From assembly GCA_937136445.1 (NCBI GenBank), contig CAKZOQ010000217.1, forward strand, positions 1 through 22,388: a stretch of 22,388 nucleotides of DNA, written 5' to 3'. Made by a program: the position numbers and the translations under genes. The notes beneath the pieces were generated by a model, which was not told the DNA's origin, did no database searches, and saw only the letters and a program-made list of their open reading frames with translations. Shown piece after piece: positions 16,119 through 22,388 of this stretch. Source of the DNA: an uncultured Gemmatimonadota bacterium (GTDB taxonomy: Bacteria; Gemmatimonadota; Gemmatimonadetes; Longimicrobiales; Gaopeijiaceae). The number at the start of each line of letters is the position of its first letter. The stretch's first letter is position 1.

Positions 16119-16978
16119 GCGGCCTGGAGCTGGATCGCCCCGTCGTCATCCTCGGAGCCGCCCGCTCCGGTACGACCCTGGTCGGTGACCTCCTGTCCCG
16201 CCACCCCGACCTGGCCTACTGGGTGGAGCCGAAGTACGTGTGGCAGTACGGACGACCCGCCGCCCCCGACGACGTCCGTACCGCCCGGGAGGCCACCCCC
16301 CGGATCCGTGCCTACATCCGGTCGCGGTTCGCCCAGTACGTCGCGGCACGTCCCGGTGCCCGATTCGCCGAGAAGACGCCCTCCAACTGCTTCCGGGTCC
16401 CCTTCGTCGAGGCGGTGCTCCCCGACGCACGCTACCTCCACATCGTGCGGGACGGCCGCGACGCCGTCTTCAGCGCGCTCCAGAAGTGGTCCTCGCCTCC
16501 GGTCCCCGACGCCATGGTTCGGCGCCTGACCTCCTTCGAGATCCCCCTCCGCGACCTGCCGTCGTATGGCTTGCAGGCGGCCCGGCGGGTGCTGCGGAAC
16601 CCGTGGACCCGCTCCGAGTGGGCGGTGTGGGGACCCCGCTACCCTGGAATCTCCGAGGACCGGGCCCGCCTCCCCCTCCTGGAGGTGTGTGCGACGCAGT
16701 GGGCGCGGAGCGTCGCGGCCCTTCGCCGCGATCTCGCGCGAATCCCGGACGAGCGAGTGGTGAACGTCCGCTTCGAGGAGCTGGTGGCCGACCCGGGGGC
16801 GGTCCTGGGCCCGGTGCTCCGCGGCCTGGACCTCCCGGCGGCTCCGCAGCTGCTCAGGACGGCCCGGGACCAGGTGCGTCCGGAGCGGGCGTCCTCCTGG
16901 ACCGAGCACGACCCTGCCGAGCTGGACCGTGTGGTCCGGATCATCGGGTCCGAGCTGGAGGAGCTGGGCTATGAGTGA
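16115..16978 (+). CDS. Sulfotransferase family protein 4 (Sulfotransfer_3 type)
   Basis: The 287-residue protein has a 5'-phosphosulfate loop VVILGAARSGTTLVGDLLSR (10-29). RFAEKTPSNCFRVPF (83-97) is the Sulfotransfer_3 block, and the 3'-phosphate site is YLHIVRDGRDAVFSALQKW (107-125). The layout is the same as in sulfotransferase 1, but the sequences between motifs differ strongly, so the two are old paralogues or independent gains. VVNVRFEELVADPGAVL is the typical C-terminal helix pair of these enzymes. The GTG start forms GTGA with the preceding glycosyltransferase stop. The last 8 nt overlap the next glycosyltransferase. Sulfotransfer_3 proteins include carbohydrate and protein-tyrosine types; a sugar acceptor is inferred from the locus. 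Confidence 0.88.
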   Translation: MSGLELDRPVVILGAARSGTTLVGDLLSRHPDLAYWVEPKYVWQYGRPAAPDDVRTAREATPRIRAYIRSRFAQYVAARPGARFAEKTPSNCFRVPFVEAVLPDARYLHIVRDGRDAVFSALQKWSSPPVPDAMVRRLTSFEIPLRDLPSYGLQAARRVLRNPWTRSEWAVWGPRYPGISEDRARLPLLEVCATQWARSVAALRRDLARIPDERVVNVRFEELVADPGAVLGPVLRGLDLPAAPQLLRTARDQVRPERASSWTEHDPAELDRVVRIIGSELEELGYE

Positions 16979-18263
16979 GACCCGGTCTGCTGGCCGCCCC
17001 GCCGATCCGGCGAACCGGGGATTCGACCTCCGCTTCGTGAACGCGCACTACGCGCCGGATGTGGCGGCCACCGGTGAGTTCCTGACCGATCTCGCCGAAG
17101 GGCTCGTCGCGCGGGGACATCGGGTGCACGTGGTCACCGGACGGTCCCCCTACGGCGCCGGAGGAAGAGGGCTGCCCGACGAAGAGGTACGGCAGGGCGT
17201 TCGGGTGACACGGGTGCGGACCACGCACCTGGGACGCGGCGGCACCCTGGGCCGGCTCACCGACTACGCCACCTTCCTCGCCGGGGCGGCGGCCCCGGCG
17301 CTGTCGGGGTCCCCCGATCTCACCGTCTATCTGACGACCCCACCCCTGCTGGGGGTCCTGGGATGGGCGGGCCGCCGTCTGGGCACCGCGGGACCCTACG
17401 GCCTCTGGGTGATGGACCTCCATCCCGAGGCGGAGCTGGCCCACGGCATGCTGGCAGAGGACGGGGCGGTAGCGCGGGGACTCGAACGGCTCGATCGAAG
17501 GCTCTTCCGGGGCTCGTCCCTCACGGTGGCCCTCGGTCGGTGCATGGCCCGACGGATCCGGGAGAAGACCCCCGCTCCCTCCCGCCTGGACGTCCTCCCT
17601 CTCTGGCGTGACCCGGGGGAGGTGCAGCCGGTGCCCAGGGAAGAGAACCCCATGGCCAAGCCGTGGAACGTGGGGGCGCGGTTCGTGATCATGTACTCCG
17701 GAAACGCGGGGCTCGGTCACCGCTTCGACGAGATCCGGGCCGTCATGCGGCGCTGGCGGGACGACGACGGGATCCTCTGGCTCTTCGTCGGCGGCGGCCC
17801 GCGGCGCGCCGAGCTGGAGGAATTCATCCGGAGGGAGCGCATCGGGAACGCCGTCTATAGGGACTACGTCCCTCGGGACCAGGTACGCTGGTCGCTGCCG
17901 CTGGCCGATGTCCACCTTCTCAGCCTCCAACCGGAGTGGAACGGCATCGCCGTCCCCAGCAAGCTCTTCGGCATCATGGCAGCGGGACGGCCCGCCGTCA
18001 TGGTGGGACCTCCGGACGCCGAGCCCGCGCGTATTCTCCGGGAGGCCGACATGGGGACGGTGGTGGATCCCACCGGAGACGATCCCGTCGAGCGACTCGC
18101 GGAGTCGCTGACCCGCATCCGTCAGGAGCCGGAGTTGCGTCGCCGGCAGGGCAAAAGGGGCCGAGCCGTGCTGGAAGCATCGTATTCGCGAGAGGCCGGG
18201 GTGGACCGGTGGGACGACTTGCTGCGTAGAACTCTCACGGCGCCGCGACCGGGTGCGTTGTAG
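16971..18263 (+). CDS. WcaI-like glycosyltransferase (GT4)
   Basis: The 430-residue protein resembles the colanic-acid WcaI group. The N-terminus has RFVNAHYAPDVAATGEFLTD and LVARGHRVHVVTGRSPYG, with the conserved Y-x-P-D...G. The midsection has LWVMDLHPEAELAHGML. The C-terminal half includes FVIMYSGNAGLGHRFDEIRA, WLFVGGGPRRAELEEFIR, LLSLQPEWNGIAVPSKLFG and IMAAGRPAVMVGPPDAEPAR; the Pro-Ser-Lys...Gly-x-x-Ala block is the donor-binding region. GGAGGAG just upstream (16957-16963) is a good Shine-Dalgarno site for the ATG at 16971. It is the last gene of the coupled run and is followed by a 105-nt gap. The donor sugar is not known; fucose-containing units are built by some relatives, but that cannot be inferred here. 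Confidence 0.9.
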   Translation: MSETRSAGRPADPANRGFDLRFVNAHYAPDVAATGEFLTDLAEGLVARGHRVHVVTGRSPYGAGGRGLPDEEVRQGVRVTRVRTTHLGRGGTLGRLTDYATFLAGAAAPALSGSPDLTVYLTTPPLLGVLGWAGRRLGTAGPYGLWVMDLHPEAELAHGMLAEDGAVARGLERLDRRLFRGSSLTVALGRCMARRIREKTPAPSRLDVLPLWRDPGEVQPVPREENPMAKPWNVGARFVIMYSGNAGLGHRFDEIRAVMRRWRDDDGILWLFVGGGPRRAELEEFIRRERIGNAVYRDYVPRDQVRWSLPLADVHLLSLQPEWNGIAVPSKLFGIMAAGRPAVMVGPPDAEPARILREADMGTVVDPTGDDPVERLAESLTRIRQEPELRRRQGKRGRAVLEASYSREAGVDRWDDLLRRTLTAPRPGAL

Positions 18264-18368
18264 GCGCCACCCCGGTGGTGGTACCTTCAGGATGTGCGGC
18301 GACCTTGAGTCACATCACGCCGTCGTTCGTCGTGCTGCGACTGTAGACTGACCACCCCGAGGATCTTC
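18264..18368 (+). promoter_or_regulatory. Intergenic region before the export genes, possible promoter
   Basis: These 105 nt separate the coupled synthesis genes from the export pair. TAGACT (18344-18349), preceded by TG, is a fair -10 candidate, but no -35 box lies at the right distance (TTGAGT at 18305 is too far away). GAGGA at 18359-18363 lies 5 nt from the GTG start and is the ribosome site. A small imperfect hairpin, CCAC/GTGG, lies just after the glycosyltransferase stop and is too weak to call a terminator. The export genes may have their own promoter or be read through. Confidence 0.35.
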
Positions 18369-19007
18369 GTGCGCATCCGCTTCATCCTGACCGCCGCGCT
18401 CCTGGCCACCGCCCTCCCCGCCCCGCCCGTTGCGGCGCAGGCACCTCCGGAGCAGCCGGAGTCGTCGATCATGGACACCCTGCCCCTCCGGCCGGGCGAC
18501 GTGGTCCGCCTCGAGATCTGGCGGGAGCCGGACATGTCCGGGCAGTATACGGTGGACGAATCGGGCATCGTCGTGTTCCCGCGGGTCGGTGAGTACCAGG
18601 TGCTGAACCTCACCCCGCAGGCGCTGGAGGGTCAGCTCCTGGACGACTTCCGTCAGTATCTGCGGAATCCGTCCATCGACGTCACGGTGCTTCGGCGGAT
18701 CCGCGTCATCGGGTCCGTGAACAACCCCGGGCTCTTTCTTCTGGACCCCACCGTCACCATCGCCGACGCGCTGGCGCAAGCAGGTGGCGCCACGCCGCAG
18801 GGGGACCCGAACCAGGTCCGGATCATCCGGAACGGCCAGGAGATGGCCGTCACGGTGACCGCCGAAACCCCCATCGCCGAGTCGCCCATCCGCTCCGGTG
18901 ACCAGCTCTTCGTCCCGGAGCGCAGCTGGATCAGTCGAAACCAGGGGCTCGTAGCCGCCACGCTGAGCGCCAGTGTGAGCCTCGTCATCGCCCTCTTCCT
19001 CCGCTGA
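18369..19007 (+). CDS. Wza-like polysaccharide export protein (OPX family, Poly_export + SLBB)
   Basis: The likely role is to form the outer-membrane exit route or its periplasmic part. The 212-residue protein opens with a signal peptide (MRIRFILTAALLATALP, ending near VAAQA); no lipobox cysteine is present, unlike E. coli Wza. The Poly_export domain follows: LRPGDVVRLEIWREPDMSG (40-58), VDESGIVVFPRVGEYQVLNL and LRNPSIDVTVLRRIRVIGSV. An SLBB-like segment has NPGLFLLDPTVTIADALAQA and GGATPQGDPNQVRIIRNG. The C-terminus LVAATLSASVSLVIALFLR (194-212) is a hydrophobic helix rather than the amphipathic C-terminal helix of Wza. At 212 residues it is far shorter than E. coli Wza (about 380), as in many minimal OPX proteins. 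GTG start with GAGGA 5 nt upstream. It ends 5 nt before the co-polymerase gene. Confidence 0.87.
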   Translation: MRIRFILTAALLATALPAPPVAAQAPPEQPESSIMDTLPLRPGDVVRLEIWREPDMSGQYTVDESGIVVFPRVGEYQVLNLTPQALEGQLLDDFRQYLRNPSIDVTVLRRIRVIGSVNNPGLFLLDPTVTIADALAQAGGATPQGDPNQVRIIRNGQEMAVTVTAETPIAESPIRSGDQLFVPERSWISRNQGLVAATLSASVSLVIALFLR

Positions 19008-19012
19008 TCCCC

Positions 19013-21430
19013 ATGGACCACGAGTCCCGCACGACCGGCGTCCGCCCCGACGACGAGATCCACCTCCGCGACGTCACCAACCTCCTCTTCCGGAACTGGT
19101 GGGTCATCGCCGCCAGCCTGGTGGTGGTCGTGGGTGCCACGGTGGCGTATACGCTCTACCAGGTCCCGGTCTACGAGTCCGTCACGTCCATCCGCATCGA
19201 CGAGGACCGCTCGGAGCTCCCGGTCCTGGACGTGCTCCAGAATCTCTCGTCCGGGAGCGAGGTCGAGACGGAGATGGAGGTGCTGCGCAGCCGGACGCTG
19301 GCGGAGGAGGTCGTGGACTCCCTCGGACTCCAGGTGCAGGTGGCGAGCCCCCGCGGGGTGGCGAGGAGCGTCCTCATCGAAGGACTCTTCGTCGAGCGGT
19401 GGGCACCGGAGGGCGTCTACGTCCTCGAGCGGCAGGAGGACGGCTCCTTCCGCGTGTCGCATCAGGAGGATGGCAACGACCTGGGGACCGTCTCCACCGA
19501 CGAAGGGGCCGCCCTTCCGGGCGCCACCTTCACGGTCACCGAGCGTGCCTCCGAGCACGACGAGATCGTGGTGGTCGTGCTCCCCTTCGACCGGGCGGTC
19601 CTGCGCCTCCAGAACCAGTTGGGCGTGGCCCGGCCGAACCGTGAAGCGTCCATCGTCAACGTCCGCTACGAGTCGGCGGACACCCAGCTCGTCCGCCACG
19701 TGCCCAACACCCTGGCGTCCCGCTTCATCGCCCAGGGACAGGCCATCCGGAAGACGGAGGCCACCAGCACGGTGGCCTTCCTGGAAGAGCAGATCGACAC
19801 GCTCTCCCGCCAGCTCGCCACCGCCGAGGAAGTCCTCACCACCTTCCGGGAGGAGGAGCAGGTGGTGAGCATCGCCGCCGAAGCCGAGAGCCAGGTGACC
19901 CAGCTCTCCCGCCTGCAGGCCGAACGCAACACCATCGAAGCCGAGCGCGCCGCGCTCCAGCAGCTGGTGAACGAGATCGAGCAGGAGGCGCAGGTCGCCG
20001 ACCCCGGCGCTCCCTCCCCCTACACCAAGCTGATCTCCTTCCCGTCGCTACTACGGAATCAGGCCATCTCGGAGCTCCTCCGGAACCTCAACACGGCCAA
20101 CGCCGAGCGCTCGGAGCTCCTGCGCCGTCGGACCATGCAGGACCCCGACGTGCAGTCGCTGACCCAGCGCATCAACGACGTCGAGACCCAGCTCCGCGAG
20201 ACCGCGCTGACCTATCTGCGGGGCCTCAACGAACAGGTGAACGCCTACGACGAGACGCTGGCCGACTTCGGGATCGAGCTCGAGCGCATTCCGGCCCGCG
20301 AGGTCCAGCTCGCCCGGCTCCAGCGCCAGACCAACGTCCTGGAGGAGGTCTACACCGTCCTCCAGAACCGGCTGCAGGAGGCGCGCATCCTCGAGGCGGT
20401 GGAGGACCCCACGGTCCGCGTGGTGGATCCGGCGGTCCTTCCCGCCGAGCCCATCCGGCCCCGCCGCCTCCTGAACCTGCTCCTGGGCCTGGTCCTGGGT
20501 GGCATGCTGGGCGTCGGGATCGCCTTCACCCGGGAGTACCTGGACGACACCGTCCACACCCGGGAGGACATCCAGCAGTCGGCCGGCGCGCCGGTCCTGG
20601 GCATGATCCCGCGGATCCGGGAGGCACAGGTGAACGGCCGACGGCCGTCCGGTCACGAGGGGGGCCTGGCCGAACGGCTTGTGGCGGGACGCGACCCGCG
20701 GAATCCGGTCTCCGAGGCCTATCGGAGCCTCCGGACCAACCTCACCTTCTCGAACCCCGACGATCCCCCCCGGACGCTGGTCTTCACCTCCCCCCTTCCC
20801 CAGGACGGGAAGTCCACCAGCGCGGCGAACCTGTCCATCACGCTGGCGCAGCAGGGGACCCGGACCCTCCTCATCGACGCCGATCTGCGTCGCGGGATCC
20901 TGCACAACGTCTTCGGGGTGCATCGCGAGCCCGGGCTCACCGACGTGCTCACCGGCAAGGCCGGGCTGGACGACGCCATCCAGGAGGTGGACCTGGGAGA
21001 GAGCGGCACCCTCTACTTCCTCCCCTCGGGTCCCTACCCCCCGAACCCGGCGGAAATCCTCGGGTCCCAGACAATGGAGGACCTCATCGCCACCCTCGAG
21101 GAGGAGTTCGAGCTGGTGATCCTGGACTCGGCACCCCTCACCGTGGTGACGGACGCGGCGGTGCTGGGGACCAAGGCCGACGGGGTGGTGCTGGTGGCCC
21201 GGGCCAACAAGACGGAGAAGGGGGCCCTGGCCTACGCCAGGGAGCAGCTCGCCAACGTTCGGGCGCCGATCCTGGGCGCCGTCCTCAACGATGTGGACTT
21301 CCGCCGGGACGCCCGCTACTACTCGAGCTACGGCAAGTACGGGTACTACTACCAGTACTACTACGCCGACAACGAGAAGCGGCGGAAGAAGCAGGAGCGG
21401 CAAGGGAAAAACGGGGCTTCCAAGACCTGA
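19013..21430 (+). CDS. Wzc-like polysaccharide co-polymerase fused to BY-kinase
   Basis: The likely role is to control chain length and drive export with the Wza-like protein, regulated by autophosphorylation. The 805-residue protein has TM1 at about 22-46 (NWWVIAASLVVVVGATVAYT) with the Wzz domain after it. A long coiled-coil-rich periplasmic part (about 245-460) includes STVAFLEEQIDTLSRQLA and the GNVR-like QRQTNVLEEVYTVLQNRLQE. TM2 is at about 483-505 (LLNLLLGLVLGGMLGVGIAF). The cytoplasmic kinase has SEAYRSLRTNLTF, Walker A PLPQDGKSTSAANL (about 594-607), Walker A' LLIDADLRRG (about 619) and Walker B LVILDSAPL (about 701). A C-terminal cluster of ten tyrosines (about 769-784) is the autophosphorylation tail. 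It is encoded 5 nt after the exporter and is followed by a strong hairpin. Domain assignment is secure. Confidence 0.95.
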   Translation: MDHESRTTGVRPDDEIHLRDVTNLLFRNWWVIAASLVVVVGATVAYTLYQVPVYESVTSIRIDEDRSELPVLDVLQNLSSGSEVETEMEVLRSRTLAEEVVDSLGLQVQVASPRGVARSVLIEGLFVERWAPEGVYVLERQEDGSFRVSHQEDGNDLGTVSTDEGAALPGATFTVTERASEHDEIVVVVLPFDRAVLRLQNQLGVARPNREASIVNVRYESADTQLVRHVPNTLASRFIAQGQAIRKTEATSTVAFLEEQIDTLSRQLATAEEVLTTFREEEQVVSIAAEAESQVTQLSRLQAERNTIEAERAALQQLVNEIEQEAQVADPGAPSPYTKLISFPSLLRNQAISELLRNLNTANAERSELLRRRTMQDPDVQSLTQRINDVETQLRETALTYLRGLNEQVNAYDETLADFGIELERIPAREVQLARLQRQTNVLEEVYTVLQNRLQEARILEAVEDPTVRVVDPAVLPAEPIRPRRLLNLLLGLVLGGMLGVGIAFTREYLDDTVHTREDIQQSAGAPVLGMIPRIREAQVNGRRPSGHEGGLAERLVAGRDPRNPVSEAYRSLRTNLTFSNPDDPPRTLVFTSPLPQDGKSTSAANLSITLAQQGTRTLLIDADLRRGILHNVFGVHREPGLTDVLTGKAGLDDAIQEVDLGESGTLYFLPSGPYPPNPAEILGSQTMEDLIATLEEEFELVILDSAPLTVVTDAAVLGTKADGVVLVARANKTEKGALAYAREQLANVRAPILGAVLNDVDFRRDARYYSSYGKYGYYYQYYYADNEKRRKKQERQGKNGASKT

Positions 21431-21444
21431 GCCCGGCGACGTCG

Positions 21445-21499
21445 TGGAACAGGAACGGGCCCGCCCCCTTTCGCAGGGGGCGGGCCCGTGGTCGTTCCA
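21445..21499. terminator. Bidirectional hairpin terminator between convergent genes
   Basis: A perfect 14-bp GC-rich stem (21455-21468 with 21476-21489) encloses the loop TTTCGCA. An outer 6-bp stem TGGAAC/GTTCCA (21445-21450 with 21494-21499) flanks it, with 4-nt sides forming an internal loop. The stem is symmetric, so it can act on both strands. It lies 24 nt past the stop of the Wzc-like gene and 20 nt past the stop of the convergent dehydrogenase gene. No U-tract follows on either side, so it may be a Rho-assisted or RNA-stabilising element rather than a classical intrinsic terminator. Confidence 0.8.
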
Positions 21500-21509
21500 G
21501 CGGGTGGCG

Positions 21510-22388
21510 TCAGACCAGCACCGGCTTCCGGATCCAGGGGGAGTCGGCCAGGTGGCCCTCCTCGACAGGGACCGCGTTGCGTGCGTCCACCAGAGCCTCG
21601 GACCCACGCAGGATCCGCCCGTAGTCGAAGTCCGAGTGGTCGGTGAGGACCACCACGCAGTCGGCGCCCTCCAGCTCCTCGTCGGTGAGCTCCACGGAGC
21701 TTCGCCGCGACACTTCGGGATCGTCGCTGACCCGCCAGGCATCTACGTAGGGGTCGTGGTAGCGGACCTCGGCGCCGTCCTCCTCCAGGAGGCGGAGGAC
21801 ATCCAGGGCGGGAGATTCGCGGACGTCGTCGATGTCCCGCTTGTAGGCGACGCCCAGGAGGAGCACCCGGGACCCGTTCACCGCCTTGCGGGAGCGGTTC
21901 AACGCCTCCCGTACCTTCCCCACCACGAAGAGGGGCATCTCGGCGTTGATCTCCGACGCGAGCTCGATGAAGCGGGTCTTGTAGTTGAGGGTCCGCATCT
22001 TCCAGGAGAGATAGTGCGGATCCACGGGGATGCAGTGCCCACCCAGCCCCGGTCCGGGGAAGAACTTCATGAAGCCGAAGGGCTTGGTACCGGCGGCCTC
22101 GATGACCTCCCAGATGTTCACCCCCAGGCGGTCGGCGATGATGGCCGTCTCGTTCACCAGCCCGATGTTCACCGACCGAAAGGTGTTCTCCAGGATCTTG
22201 GTGAGCTCCGCCGCCTCCGTGGACGACACGGCCACCATCTCATCGATGAACCGGCTGTAGAGCGCCACCCCGGCCTCGGTGCAGCGCTCCGTGACCCCGC
22301 CGATGACCTTGGGCGTGTTCCTGGTGTGCCAGACCTGGTTGCCCGGGTCCACCCGCTCGGGGCTGAAGCAGAGGTAGAAGTCCTCGCC
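21510..22388 (-). CDS. Nucleotide-sugar 6-dehydrogenase (UDP-GlcNAc/UDP-ManNAc-type), partial
   Basis: The likely role is to oxidise C6 of a UDP-sugar with two NAD+ to give a UDP-uronic acid, a precursor of acidic polysaccharides. The gene is cut by the right edge of the window. The visible 292 codons begin GEDFYLCFSPERVDPGN, a family block that continues past position 22352, so the real start lies outside. The central domain contains TRNTPKVIGGVTERC and AELTKILENTFRSVNIGLVN. The active-site block is PGPGLGGHCIPVDPHYLSWK, with the catalytic Cys in GHCIP; the HYLSW sequence fits WbpA/WecC-type enzymes rather than plain UDP-glucose dehydrogenases. The C-terminal UDP-binding domain has VLLLGVAYKRDIDDVRESPA and VVVLTDHSDF. 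About 145 N-terminal residues (NAD-binding half) are missing from view. It is convergent with the export operon, separated by a hairpin. Substrate type is moderate confidence. Confidence 0.92.
   Translation of the reverse strand, partial: GEDFYLCFSPERVDPGNQVWHTRNTPKVIGGVTERCTEAGVALYSRFIDEMVAVSSTEAAELTKILENTFRSVNIGLVNETAIIADRLGVNIWEVIEAAGTKPFGFMKFFPGPGLGGHCIPVDPHYLSWKMRTLNYKTRFIELASEINAEMPLFVVGKVREALNRSRKAVNGSRVLLLGVAYKRDIDDVRESPALDVLRLLEEDGAEVRYHDPYVDAWRVSDDPEVSRRSSVELTDEELEGADCVVVLTDHSDFDYGRILRGSEALVDARNAVPVEEGHLADSPWIRKPVLV

Noticed and set aside
18272..18285. CCAC/GTGG hairpin after the WcaI-like gene as a terminator
   Set aside because: The stem is only 4-5 bp with no U-tract; such folds are common by chance at this GC content.
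21318..21366. Tyrosine-rich stretch as a DNA repeat or sequencing artefact
   Set aside because: It is the usual tyrosine cluster at the C-terminus of BY-kinases, in frame and in the expected position.
22350..22352. GTG at the right edge as the start of the dehydrogenase
   Set aside because: The frame continues to the window edge with the conserved family block DFYLCFSPER, so the gene is cut by the window and not short.
1..22388. Mobile elements, CRISPR arrays, tRNA or rRNA genes, phage or defence genes
   Set aside because: No transposase, integrase, regular short repeat array, cloverleaf-like segment or ribosomal RNA sequence was noticed on either strand.

Overview
This is a high-GC window (clearly well above 65 %) that is almost entirely coding. 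It holds one surface-polysaccharide locus of the Wzx/Wzy type. No phylogenetic marker is present. The style of the proteins suggests Gemmatimonadota or a similar high-GC Gram-negative (diderm) phylum: a short Wza-like exporter with a hydrophobic C-terminal helix, a fused Wzc-like kinase and a divergent Wzi-like outer-membrane protein. That assignment is an inference from style, not a demonstration.

Layout, left to right. A polyprenyl-phosphate sugar-1-phosphate transferase (63-1316, minus) starts repeat-unit assembly. It diverges from a Wzi-like outer-membrane protein (1537-3282), which is followed by a 4-nt overlap with a Wzx-type flippase (3279-4592) and a first sulfotransferase (4585-5532). 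An inverted island follows: a SAM methyltransferase on the minus strand (5504-6280) that overlaps the sulfotransferase tail to tail, and a second, unrelated methyltransferase reading right (6362-7324). After a 117-nt gap comes a 10.8-kb run of tightly coupled plus-strand genes. These are a hexapeptide acyltransferase, a Wzy-like membrane protein, a GT4-type glycosyltransferase, a second sulfotransferase, an MBOAT O-acyltransferase, an SGNH/DltD-like partner, a third sulfotransferase, a glycosyltransferase, a fourth sulfotransferase and a WcaI-like glycosyltransferase. A 105-nt gap precedes the export pair: a Wza-like outer-membrane exporter (18369-19007) and a Wzc-like co-polymerase/BY-kinase (19013-21430). 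A perfect 14-bp hairpin separates these from a convergent nucleotide-sugar dehydrogenase (21510 to the right edge, start outside the window), which probably supplies a uronic-acid precursor.

How the genes work together (inference): the initiating transferase and three glycosyltransferases build a short lipid-linked repeat. Wzx flips it, the Wzy-like protein polymerises it, and Wzc with the Wza-like protein controls length and export. The Wzi-like protein may hold the product at the surface. The unusual part is the decoration set: four mutually divergent PAPS-type sulfotransferases, two methyltransferases, a soluble acyltransferase and a membrane O-acylation pair. The best reading is a sulfated, acylated and probably methylated acidic exopolysaccharide or capsule. 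Sulfated bacterial polysaccharides have seldom been described, so this is the main point of interest.

No tRNA, rRNA, CRISPR array, insertion sequence, integrase or phage gene was seen. No stretch of more than 300 bases lacks a gene; the longest gap is the 217-nt divergent region at 1320-1536.
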